The notes under the pieces are model-generated. The model saw only the letters and a program-made list of their open reading frames with translations, was not told the origin of the DNA and ran no database searches. 42,716 nucleotides of DNA, from contig NW_003139322.1 of the NCBI RefSeq assembly GCF_000003605.2, positions 257,567 through 300,282 on the forward strand, given 5' to 3'. Numbering within the stretch: position 1 is the stretch's first letter; every line of letters starts with the position of its first letter. Positions 1 through 22,007 of the stretch are shown in pieces. This DNA comes from Saccoglossus kowalevskii (taxonomy: Eukaryota; Hemichordata; Enteropneusta; Harrimaniidae). A program made the position numbers and the translations under genes.

Positions 1-959
1 GAGAGGGAACATATCGAAGAGTGTCTGTGCGAAAAATTAGTATAATGCGTCCACTAAAACTCAAGATGAAAGGCCTGAAGTTGCCGTGAATCGCTGTTTT
101 GTTTAACTGAGAAAATGGCAAAAACAACTTAGCAGCAACTTATCGTCGGCTAACTCAAAATTCGTTTGTCCCATGGATCAAAACAAACTCATAATGAATA
201 GTCATGGTATCTGTCTGTCATAATCACCTGATGTGTGGATATGCGTGGTCGCAATTGGTTATAAAGTACGAAATTATGCTCCCGAATCCAATAGGAAATA
301 CTGTTTCACGGCGTGACAAAGCCGCGCCAAAATGACGTCATGATTTACATATTCATTAATACGTTGTGGGAGGAGACGCTCCTTTTCTGGAAGACTCATT
401 ACCATACATTGCCCTCCATGGAAGGTCATTCTCTTGCTCAGCTGCTGAACCAATAACCGTGGCTGAATGCACCACCAGAGTCAACTACATGTAGTTTTCC
501 TTCCAAGATTTTTTTTTTACTGCGCGAGATGTCTCGACGAAGATCTGTATTATCTGATTTGAATGGCAATGAGAGGGAGAGAAGTCACAGCGAGTGCTGA
601 ACTGAATCGGGAGATGCGAACGCTTAGGTTTAAAGTTGTCTGTTGATCGGGCGGTGAATTTTCAGTTTGTTTGCTTCGTTATTATTTTGTTGATTTGTAA
701 AATAACCTGTTCGCCATAAATCATGTTTTTCGTTTTTTAGTTCCCAAAACTGTTGTGACAAAATTAGTGTAATGATTCTTTTTCCATCTTCAATGCGTAA
801 TACATAGTACCGGAATAAATGCTGGCGGGAACTACTGCTGGTATCTTACATTCAGTTCACTTTCTATATCATGTATAACAAATCTAACTTCATTGAATCC
901 GTCAAATTATTTATTGAGAATGTGAAGATTAAGAAAAACAAGCAGCCTCTCGGCTGAGA
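1..959. other. Promoter-like non-coding stretch, no confirmed gene
   Basis: No long open frame is present. The stretch has a perfect palindromic CRE (TGACGTCA, 333-340), CCAAT boxes near 288 and 449, and a short plus-strand ATG frame at 529-600 (23 codons, beginning MSRRRSVLSDLNG). That frame could be part of a first exon or a chance ORF; no good splice donor is visible before its stop. The features together resemble a promoter region, but I cannot assign a gene to it. Confidence 0.3.
333..340. promoter_or_regulatory. Palindromic CRE (CREB/ATF site)
   Basis: Exact TGACGTCA. CREB/ATF factors bind this palindrome in animal promoters. It lies about 190 bp before the short ATG frame at 529. An isolated 8-mer can occur by chance, so function is inferred only from the nearby CCAAT boxes. 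Confidence 0.35.
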
Positions 960-1968
960 TAGCTCCGCTGTTAGCTAGTCAGAAGATATATTAGAAAATG
1001 AACAATATGCATAGTATCAATGCAATGGGACTTGCTGTTTTAAACAAGAATTCAAAAATATAATTTTTCACCATAAATGATTGTGGTTTTTAACAAGAAG
1101 AAAATATCACTTTTTACCAAAAATTACAAAAATGTTCACCAAAATTAGAAAGTTAAAGATATCATCATGAAATGAACAAATTTGAGAGTGGTCCACATGT
1201 AGTACCTATATATGTAATATCAAAGAAATTGGACTTGCGGTTTTTAAAAAAAAGTTGAAAATATCACTTTTTACCAAAAATGACAAAAATATTCACCAAA
1301 ATTAGAGAATTGACGATGTCATTACACAATGAACAAATTTGAGAGTGGTCCACATGTAGTACCTATATATGTAATATCAAAGCAATTGGACTTGCGGTTT
1401 TTAAAAAAAAGTTGAAAATATCACTTTTTACCAAAAATGACAAAAATATTCACCAAAATTAGAGAATTGAAGGTATCATTACAAAATGAACAAATCTGAG
1501 AGAGATCCACATGTAGTACTTATATATGTAATATCAAAGCAATTGGACTTGGGGTTTTTAACAAGAAGTTGAAAATATCACTTTTTACCAAAAATGACAA
1601 AAATATTCACCAAAATTAGAGAATTAAAGATATCATTACAAAATGAACAAATCTGAGAGAGGTCCACATGTAGTACCCACATATGTAATATCAAAGCAAT
1701 TGGACTTGGGGTTTTTAACAAGAAGTTGAAAATATCACTTTTTATCAAAAATGACAAAAATATTCACCAAAATTAGGGAATTGAAGATATGATCATGAAA
1801 TGAACAAATCTGAGAGAGGTCTACCAAAGGTACATATACACCAAGTATCAAAGCATTCAGGCTTGTAGTTTTCAAGAAGAAGTCGAATAAGTAAAACATT
1901 GACACGGACGACGACGGACAATCAATCATATGATAAGCTCCGGTCGACTTTGTCGACAGCGGAGCTAA
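960..1968 (-). mobile_element. Hairpin-headed element with internal 157-bp tandem units
   Basis: The right end is a near-perfect palindrome at 1936-1966 (AGCTCCGGTCGAC, spacer TTT, GTCGACAGCGGAGCT). The left end carries the matching terminal repeat AGCTCCGCTGTTAGCT at 961-976. Reading inward from the hairpin on the minus strand there is a GTCCGTCGTCGTCCGTG tract and then about five tandem 157-bp modules. No transposase is encoded. A hairpin or short TIR, tandem core units and a following CTAAT resemble non-autonomous 'pearl'/Helentron-like elements of marine invertebrates; that class assignment is inference. Confidence 0.6.
1216..1860 (-). repeat. 157-bp tandem repeat array
   Basis: The landmark ARTATCAAAG recurs at 1216, 1373, 1530, 1687 and 1844, a period of exactly 157 each time. 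A more divergent unit starts near 1013, 203 bp earlier. Each unit contains GTTGAAAATATCACTTTTTA, CAAAAATATTCACCAAAATT and GAGAGWGRTCCACATGTAGT blocks. The array is internal to the hairpin-headed element. Confidence 0.85.
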
Positions 1969-2613
1969 TAAAACAGGTAAAACAAGGATGCTCACACACG
2001 CGCTTTTACAGCTGCTTGTCTCGTGCTTTATGTGTAGCCATGGTGTAGCCAAGTCCGAGCCCAAGCGTTTCACTTTCGACTCATTGTGGTCGGAGTCCAT
2101 GACACGTAATTTGGTCACGAAAACTAAGTCTGCTATGTGCTCAAATTTTCTACCTTCTGTTTATACCTCCATGTCTGATCAATTAAATCGTGGAAGGTAC
2201 CTTCCATGATTAAATTTTCATAATAATCGCTTTACATACTGTCGACGTTCTTCTCCAAATTTCCTTGCATTCGTTTTCTTTCGTCACTGTCATAGTCAAC
2301 CCCAAGACGGTTTCATAGTCGACTGCTTGAAGAGCGAGAAATTCAACGAAATTAAATTTGTAGACGATCGTAAATGGAATGTGTGTAACTTGTACCTCGG
2401 ACTACTAATACTTGTATTACTAGTCTGTGCTTGTACTGAATGCAAGAGACTGTTTATATTTGCTATGGGTGGTGACTATTATGCAAATTATCTGTCTATT
2501 ATGTCTTTGGCTGATTAATTAAAACATAGCTTTCAAAACAATGACATGTGCTTTTGTTTTTAATTTACAAAATTTGATTTTTACACCCTATAAAAACATC
2601 CAATTCACTTTTT
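1969..2613. other. Gene-free spacer
   Basis: Small frames exist on the plus strand, including one at 1988-2209 that starts with a hydrophobic leader-like stretch. None has splice context, similarity or length to support a gene. I see no repeat structure here. Confidence 0.4.
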
Positions 2614-3340
2614 TAGTCCCCGTTCGGACGTAGTCCAAAAACGGGGACTTATGTTTTGCCCTGTGTGTGTCCGTGCGTGCGTCCGTCCGTGATCACCTGT
2701 ATCTCGAACATGCATGGACCGATTAAGTTCAAACTTCACTCATACATCACACATTATATGGGACATATGCACATGCATTTTTTTCATGATCCCATTAACG
2801 ATAGCCGAATAGCGGCCATTTTAAGGCCGAAAATGCATCAAAATCACACATTTTCACCATTCCGGACCCGGATCTCAGTTATGCATGGACGGATTTTGTT
2901 CAAATTTGGTACATACATTAAACATAATAGGACCTTGATGCACGTTATTTTTTTTTCCGGATCAAGTTCGAAATGGCCGACTGGTGGCCATTTTGTTTTA
3001 AAGAATTCAGTTCTGGATCCGTATCCGAGACATGTCTGGATTGATCAAGTTCAAACTTCACACACACAAGGTACATCATGTCACAAATAGATATGTGCAT
3101 TTGTTTCATGATCCGCTTAACAATAGCTGAATGATGGCCATTTTAAGGCCGAAAATGCATCAAAATCACGTATTTTCACAATTCCGGAACTGGATCTCAG
3201 TCATGCATGGATGGATTTTGTTCAGATTTAGTACAATGTGTTGTACATATGCAGGTGCATTTCGGTCATGATCTGCTTTGAATGTATATGTCACTCAAAT
3301 ATGAACGGAACGGAACGGGGACGTGTCATTTAGTCCAGCA
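2614..3340 (+). mobile_element. Hairpin-headed modular repeat, second family
   Basis: It begins with a palindrome at 2615-2649 (AGTCCCCGTT ... AACGGGGACT). A GTCCGTGCGTGCGTCCGTCC tract follows, and then two diverged modules. Each module has a CATGCATGGAYNGATT block, a TTCATGATCC block and a GGCCATTTTAAGGCCGAAAA block. AACGGGGAC returns at 3314-3322 near the far end. The open frame at 2656-3090 is pseudo-coding repeat sequence. The plan (hairpin, GT-rich tract, modules) is the same as in the element at 960-1968, with unrelated sequence. Confidence 0.6.
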
Positions 3341-3490
3341 TTGAAAAATACAAAAAAGTAGAATTTTGGGTTTCAAAGCAAAAAAAGGTGTACAGCATCC
3401 TTAACTACCAGGATAATACAAACCCCTTGATTTTTTTTTTTTTTTAAATCTGACCAGAACAAGTAATAACAGGTTTCTCATGATTTCTAG

Positions 3491-3667
3491 ATTTCTGTTG
3501 GCAGTACCAATGTACGAGTAGGAAGTGCAATCTTTGGTGCAAGGCCTGATGCAACTAAACAGTCCAAGTCAAGAACCAAGAATGTTGTCAGTAAACCAGA
3601 AGCTAGTAATGACAATGCTGCTATGAATCATGTATCCCAGAATTTGGATAGCTTAACAGTGTCATAA
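3491..3667 (+). CDS. PLPBP: PLP homeostasis protein (PLPBP/PROSC/YggS family), last coding exon
   Basis: The exon follows an acceptor (ATTTCTAG) and reads ISVGSTNVRVGSAIFGARPD in frame, then a hydrophilic tail of about 39 residues to TAA at 3665-3667. The GSTNVRxGSxIFG block is the conserved C-terminal phosphate-binding end of the TIM-barrel YggS/PROSC family; the vertebrate form reads VGSTNVRIGSTIFG. These proteins bind pyridoxal 5'-phosphate without known catalysis and buffer cellular PLP. The rest of the gene must lie left of the window, because none of its conserved blocks is visible upstream; the last intron is therefore at least 3.49 kb and is packed with repeats. The tail after GARPD is Ser/Asn/Lys-rich, as is common in animal orthologues. 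It is convergent with HSPA9. Confidence 0.9.
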   Translation: MSVGSTNVRVGSAIFGARPDATKQSKSRTKNVVSKPEASNDNAAMNHVSQNLDSLTVS

Positions 3668-4234
3668 GAGATGTGTATACCGGGTTACATGAAGACTCTA
3701 TGAAGCTCCTATTTCAAGAGATTATTTTATACTGTTACAGTGATAATAATACTGTCTTGTTAAACATTTGAAAATCCAATATCATTCATTGATGTATTAC
3801 TATTATATTTTTCATCATGTTTGTATATAAAATGGGAGTTCTTCATATTTTCCAGGCACTAAAGTGATATTGTGATTGGATAATGTAAATATTTAAATAA
3901 TAATGCTACTGCAGCTTTTTCATATTTTGGTGCTATATTTTACTCTTTTCAGATACCGTGTCATGTGTCCATTGTACTTTTACTATTTTTTTTCTCCCTG
4001 GTATTTGCTTGAACTGTATTACCTAAGTAGTCTTTGTTTATTGTATAACATCAAGTATACCTGATGCAAAAATTGTACATACAACCAGTAAATGATTGCT
4101 GTGGGATCTATTCCCAGCTGGCAGCTAGGGGATTCTGACATATCACATTACCAAACTTGGAATGTACTTTTGAACAGCTAGGAACTCAAGGGATGTGCTG
4201 TATCTATTGTTTCTCTCATATATACCACTAATTC

Positions 4235-4240
4235 AATAAA
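4235..4240 (+). promoter_or_regulatory. Candidate PLPBP polyadenylation signal
   Basis: AATAAA lies about 570 nt after the PLPBP stop, in an AT-rich stretch suited to a 3' UTR. It is the best-placed canonical hexamer before the next repeat element. Confidence 0.5.
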
Positions 4241-4500
4241 ACCATAAACTGGAGGATGATTACTGATTGCTCAGTAAGTTGCATTCCATAAAAACTAATT
4301 ATGCTTATTGAGGGTATATATTTTGAAAATGGATATTGTTATTTTTTTCAACACATGTGGTGCATACTATACCTAGTTGTTTGTAAACAAGTTTATTATT
4401 TATCATTTTGCAAACTTAAAATGTGCATTGGTTCTTTTCAGTCATCTTCAACATATTCTGTTATTTATACTATCTCTGGCTAGCAGGTACCTGTATTTTT

Positions 4501-4880
4501 AGCTCTGCTAGAGCAGAGTTGTTTATATCGATGATTGTCTATCATCATCAATAATTGTATTTCCATCTTATTCTTGAAAACTACCAGCTCAATTGCTTTG
4601 ATATTTGATATGTAGGTACCTTGAGTGGACCTCCGTCAGATTTGTTCATTTCGTAACGTTACCTTTAATTCTCTATTTTTTTTTGATGACATACCGTATA
4701 TTGGATGTTGTCGTTAAAGTCAATGTGAAGTCCCAGAGCCCCCAATCACTGTTTTTATCTCCACTGTCGAGTGTTTGTTGTCCGCCGTTTTGTCTGAATG
4801 CTTTGGTATCATACATACAGGTACCTCAGGTGGACTGATCTCAGATTTGTTCATATTGTGATATCTTCAATTGAAATGTG
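4501..4880 (+). mobile_element. Inverted, degenerate copy of the 157-bp-unit element
   Basis: It starts with a hairpin (AGCTCTGCTAGAGCAGAG, 4501-4518) like the AGCTCCG head of the 960-1968 element. At 4587-4650 it has TCAATTGCTTTGATATTTG, then GTAGGTACC, GTGGACCTC and CAGATTTGTTCAT. These are the reverse complement of blocks in the 157-bp units. A second partial unit follows at about 4807-4870 (GGTACCTCAGGTGGACTG, CAGATTTGTTCAT). It belongs to the same family in the opposite orientation. Confidence 0.6.
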
Positions 4881-7235
4881 CATTGCTGACAGCATAGCTA
4901 TAGGCTGCTCAGTTGTTTACCAATATTATGAATTACATGTTATTCAGATTTGTTTATTTTATTATTTCTTGTACGTAAATCTGCCATGTGTTCATCTTTG
5001 TAAAAATCCACCAAACAGAATGTTGTGTGAATGTGGATGACAGTTTTGTATATTAAATGACCATCTATGGTCTAATTGTTTCATTCTCTGCCTCATGCCT
5101 ATTGTACGTTTATTTTTGACAGTTACAAGGCAAGTACTTTTTGTTCTAACCAATGCTAGTTTACTAGAAAAGGACCATTTCATTGTTGATAACAGTCTGC
5201 GTTTACGAATAAGTGGACTAGGTTAGTTGTGACGAAATGAAACGCATAGTACACTGATAGATACTGGCAAGTACGAGGGGTGATCAATAAATTTCTGCCT
5301 TGCCAGGAAACTAGGGGAGGAACTTTACACTGTCTTGCATAGCAAGTCACTACCTATAGATCAAGATGAAACATTCCAAAAAATTGTGTAAGAAAAATTT
5401 TCCTTCTATAACGTTTTATGAGAAAGCAGTGACTAAATGATCAGCACTAGATTGTGATCGGCTGAGAAAGTGTTGCCCATAACAGGGACATAGTGTAACA
5501 GTTGTGTGTGCATGTACATCTAATAACAGCAGCATCCAATGCCACAATAACTTATATTAAATCTCACCGTACAGATTAAGTCTACTACACCCTCCACTGT
5601 TAACCCAATGCACCAGTAGATTCATCTTGGGCATCATGCCTATAAATGTTTCACAATGCATTTATAAGGATTCCATCTTCCATACTGAATTTCACTAAAC
5701 TGGTTCAATTAAGGTTTTGAGTCCTTGATTTGTGCCCCCCCAATATTACTGCGCAAACCAAACCCTTTAGTGTCTCAAGGGCAGCAAAATTTCATTTTTG
5801 ACTCCCATATGCGAAGCACACAAAGATTCTTTGCAGTTAGCGAGTTTGTTCCACTAATCTTAAGAACCAATTACCAGATTTTAATGAAACTTGGTACACA
5901 GATGCTCTGCTCATACTTTATTAATATGCAGATTTTAACCAAAAAATAATTACCTAATTTTAAGAATTTTCATTTGTTTCTCATTTACCATTTTACAGAT
6001 TGCATTGGAATACTGCCAGACAGGATTTGGAATTGAAATCATTGCATGTCAATTAGCTAATTTTAGGTATTTTCACTCATTTCTATTGTACCATTCAATG
6101 ACCTTATGTTTCTTTTGAAACCATGCATATTATTGAAACGTGGTACATAAACGTTCTGGGATAATAGGCAAACCTTATTAGTTTTTGATTAGAATAATGC
6201 AACCTCATTAATATTTCAATACGTTTTTGGACGAGATATACAACCAAAATATCAAACCATTATGCATGCTATTAATTCAGTAAATGTTTATAATTGTTGG
6301 AACCACGCTCATTGCTTGCAGTTATATTTTCATTTGCTCTAATAGAAGCACATGTGCTAACTTCACCCCCCCCCCCCCAATAACTTCAGCACACAGGAGT
6401 TCTTTCTAAGCTTTCTTTGATTTGCCGTTTTAATCTAGTCATTCATACAAAAATCAACCCATTGATCTAATACATTTTACTATCTTGTTTTTTTCACACA
6501 AAATTTATACAAAGTTGGGCAATACACAAATAGAGTCATTGTTATGACAATGTAAAAACGCTCATAGCAGACAAATACATTTCGAACTATGTATGTAATA
6601 TTTTTTAGATATATTCAAGCATTAAATACACAAGTCGGAGCCGTACTAAATGAAACGCATTCATATTGCTTGTAAAAGACATTGCGATGGCATTATATTT
6701 GAATCAAATGCAAGTTTCATTCAAAATTTGTTTCTTGTGATAAACAATTTCAACTATATGTACGAAACATAAATAAATAGCAGATATTGTTTCCATGGTA
6801 ATATCGTATGATGCAAAGTCTTGTTCCCTTTACTGCAGCTAAATACAAACCTTTAAGAACTTGGAAGAGGTCACATAACTTTAAGTCCGCAATTCAAGTG
6901 CAAGCATAATACCCTGGATTTTTATAATTAACACAACGTGCATGTAACACGTTCTGTTATAGTACAGAACTACAGAAATGTACTATATGGCAGGAGTAAA
7001 ATACAGTTCATGTTGCGGAGAAAGTAGGGCTAGTCATGTAAACAATTTATAGGACTATTATTTATACACATTTTTTTGCAAAGTAATATTATTAATGTCT
7101 AATAACATGCCACACATGCTGAAATATCTCCAGTCATTCTATTCGCTCCTCAATTGATGGCTAACTATATCAGCGAACATAGTTTGAAATATGTTACAGC
7201 GCCCTCTGGTGACAAATGTTTTTACAGATGGGTAA
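4881..7235. other. Convergent intergenic region and HSPA9 3' UTR
   Basis: No gene is seen. The right part must include the HSPA9 3' UTR. A minus-strand AATAAA lies at 5917-5922, about 1.3 kb after the stop, and is the nearest canonical signal I find, so its use is uncertain. GAGGGGTGATCAATAAATTT near 5275 resembles a mariner-type terminal sequence, but no partner repeat was found. A poly-C run lies near 6365. Confidence 0.4.
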
Positions 7236-18358
<11,123 letters not shown>

Positions 18359-18418
18359 GTTATAAAGTTCAAGACGCGCACAATTTTTTAGCCTCTGAAT
18401 AGCAGAGCGATGTACTAC

Positions 18419-18424
18419 CACGTG
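18419..18424. promoter_or_regulatory. E-box (CACGTG) upstream of HSPA9
   Basis: The palindromic CACGTG lies 61-66 bp before the chosen HSPA9 start codon. bHLH-ZIP factors of the MYC, USF and TFE families bind it. Position supports a promoter or 5' UTR role; there is no direct proof. Confidence 0.4.
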
Positions 18425-18455
18425 GGTCAAATCTCGATGATGAATAGTTGACCTC

Positions 18456-18467
18456 TGCGCATGCGCT
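18456..18467. promoter_or_regulatory. NRF-1-like palindrome in the HSPA9 promoter
   Basis: TGCGCATGCGCT matches the NRF-1 consensus YGCGCAYGCGCR at 11 of 12 positions. The GCGCATGCGC core is at 18457-18466, about 100 bp upstream of the HSPA9 ATG. NRF-1 drives many nuclear genes for mitochondrial proteins, which fits the product. Confidence 0.6.
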
Positions 18468-18469
18468 GC

Positions 18470-20108
18470 GACATTTAATGGTCTCTAAATGTTGTCACCG
18501 AGTGGTGGCGCTATGACCAACTACCCTCACGTCACTGGGTGAATTTGCCTCGTAGATATGATGTACCAGGCCCAGTGTGGTGGCATTCATTCATGGTATG
18601 CTTGTTCCTGATTTTTAATAACATGTCTTTCCCCGGACTTCGCACATCGAGAACTGGTAATGCAGATTTCACAGCCTGGGCTTATGTGACATTCGGGATT
18701 AACGCTTATAATTTACTATTCTTTCAATAACTATGAAAAAACAATGTTTTTTTCTCCCCGAAAAATACTCCTTATTTATGATTTCACGGACCATGGTATA
18801 ACACAAAACGCAGATACTTACCCCGGGGATCACTGTATATTAAAACCTTACACCATGTGCTAAAAAAAATAATAGGCCCCTAGGACTGGCAGCACACTGG
18901 CAAACCATACCCCATATTGCGGACGCAATATAAATGTAGTACCCCCTAGAGCAGACATATTGATCAAATCAAACAAGCTACTTAGGTTGCTGTGTACATT
19001 CGTTGTTTTCTGGGTCCGCCAATGCAAGAGGCCCCTACAGCGGGTACAGCAACCCTGTGAGTTTATTCCTGGAGGCCTATTGCAGACATTAGCATTTTAA
19101 AGGGTGCTTATTTGCCTCCCGCGCGCGCCCGCTTTAGAAGGTGAAAACACCCTCCTTTCCCGCTAAATCTGGAACGCACATGGGGTAGTAACGGCATATA
19201 GAGTGACCCCCGGGATAGTTACGTACTTTGGGAGTGCCACCACAGGGTGTTCAAACAAGATTATTGTCCACACCTCAAATAACAATGGGCGATAATAGAT
19301 ATAATACGGTTACTTCAAATATAGCTTGATATTCAACATTCAGTAATTATCGTAGATACGATAATTGTAAATCCGAACATTTAATTATGTATTGAACTGT
19401 CATAACAAACAATATATTGCAGCATCAGCTCGATTGGCAGCATCACCAGATCTTTCTACTGTAGACTAGGAATTCTCCAAACACCGAATAAAGAACCATA
19501 TGTTTCGTAAAAAAACATTAAAAAAAGGAATTTATTAGTTCACAAATATAACATACACGTATAACGTAATTACATTCCACATGGTTGTTGGTGCGGGTAT
19601 TTCTCACATAAACGTTCCACAGTACAGGAGGGAATTGACCATCAAAGTATGTGAGTTGAATGTAATAGCAATCTGGGCGTCAGAATAACCTCTGCCTTGA
19701 TCTGGATGCAATGAATCGTTGAAAATTCTGAATAATGGCAAGGGAAAGGTACCCAAGCAATTGCTGTAACTTGCATTGAGTTCAGTACAGCTTGGATGAA
19801 ATGGAAACTTCTTTGTGCAATGATCCGACAAACTTGGTTCTCGACAGGCTCCCAGGTTTCAATCGTCATTTTTTTTTTAATATAATTATATGGTCTCCAC
19901 ACCGAGTACCCAACTCCGACGGCAGTGTTGTAACATAGCATTGAACTATACCTTGTAATTATTGATAAAAAGGAAACCTCTCGTTTGAACATACTTAAAC
20001 CAGGTTATTGAATATACTATGAAAAAAATAAATTAATATAAGATCTGAAAACATCCGAAATTTATAGCAGTGTATTTTGGCCAATAGTCATGGAAATTTC
20101 CTGGATAT
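18470..20108. other. Upstream flank of HSPA9, no gene confirmed
   Basis: The part nearest HSPA9 is relatively GC-rich up to about 19250. Open frames at 18539-18730 (+) and 19604-19992 (-) have no recognisable family. An inverted repeat TTATCGTAGATACGATAA lies near 19347. No divergent partner gene is evident. Confidence 0.4.
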
Positions 20109-20560
<452 letters not shown>

Positions 20561-22007
20561 GATTCACTTGGGTTCATTTGATTTACCCAATCAGAACTCA
20601 CGATAGAAACGACATATGACTTGGTAAAATCGTGGGACTAGCTCTGGTTGAATATAGAAATCAACGTGTTGCTAGCCTCTTCGCTGTGAACTAGCTTACT
20701 GACCTTCAAAAGAAAACACTGTTTCTAAGGGAAATGATGTGTTGCAACGAAGAACGGATCGGACAAGTCGATATTTTATCTGTTTCGACAGTTTTGTCAG
20801 TTTTCTAAAACACGGTTTGCACAAATATTTAAACATTCCATAGACTTCATTCAATTGGAAACGTATCAACGAACATAAACCTTCTGTTCTTGACTCCTGG
20901 TGAGATAACGCCTCGCTGCCTTTTTCTCTTCTTCTCTTTTCTTACAAAGTCTTACAAACTCTATCATAAACTCTAAGTCGTGGTGGAGTAAACATGTGAC
21001 CAGCCAATCGCTGCAGTCTTTGGCACGATCACGTAATTACCAGGGATGTGTCTCACCTTGAAAATTGAGAATATGGAAGCAAATTTCCAAATTTCATTTT
21101 CGGGTTGAACAAATTGCATTTAATATAATATCACAATTCGCCGTCATTCGATTCGTAACATAACTATATGGTCTCTACAACACGTTATTCTGATTCCCAA
21201 AACATTTGAAACACTTTCCAGACAATTCTCTTTTGAAAACCGACGCGTCGAACAGTATTGTGTTAGTATTGGGTCAGGTTTAATTTTTCGCCTCTTGATT
21301 TTATATCCAAGCGCCTTTCCTTCGGCTGGAGTCGGAAAACCTGGAACAGTCGACTGTTTCAGGATAGGTGGACGTGGCTACAACACGAGAACTATCTCAA
21401 ATTTACTCCGACACGAGTAATCATTTTCAACCAAAAAGTCAAAACTGTCTATTTCATTGGACCACAAATCCAAAATGGGAAATGTATGGGTGGGTATTTC
21501 ACAGGCACTTTAATATAAATATGTAATGCCATCTCCTCCACCCATTCGTCAATCGTTAACTTCGATTTATGTTAAAGTTTGAACTCCTAGTATGTTTCAG
21601 GTTTGAGCGATCTTTTCTCAGCAACAATAATGACAGAATAATGGTAATGATACGCCCACTGTTTAAGTATAACATAAACCCAACAGATTAAAAAGAACAT
21701 GAGGTGCAAGGTACCGTTCTCAAAAGAGTTTGATGCCAAAACGTCCATTCCCATTCCAATATACAACACACGTAACACAATGTTCCATTATACGCCCCGT
21801 TTTATTCTGAACCAAAACAAGTACAGTACAGTAAGGTGGACAGATTTTGCTGATAATATTTCGAGAACCAACCCCCATTAGAATATGCAGTAATTATGTC
21901 TAGCCAAAATAAGTTAAAACAAAATTCGAAAACATAATGTATCATGATATAATCCATAAAGCACCGTAGCAGCATAATCACACAATCGCGTATCATCAAT
22001 GGCACCT
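20561..22007. other. Gene-free spacer and 3' UTR of the VWD gene
   Basis: No gene is seen. A minus-strand AATAAA (plus-strand TTTATT, 21801-21806) lies about 200 nt after the stop of the VWD gene and is the likely polyadenylation signal. Confidence 0.45.

Noticed and set aside
1216-1860. CRISPR-like array
   Set aside because: The 157-bp units are contiguous with no unique spacers, and the genome is animal.
2656-3090. 144-codon frame with a Cys/Pro/Val-rich start
   Set aside because: It lies wholly inside the hairpin-headed repeat; such frames recur in decayed copies and show no protein family.
5270-5300. Mariner terminal repeat
   Set aside because: GAGGGGTGATCAATAAATTT resembles one, but no inverted partner or transposase fragment was found nearby, so it is only mentioned.
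18539-18730. Divergent gene sharing the HSPA9 promoter
   Set aside because: The frame starts without ATG, is short, and matches nothing I recognise.
19604-19992. Overlapping minus-strand frames of 75 and 116 codons
   Set aside because: Neither matches a family I know, they overlap in different frames, and no splice context supports them.
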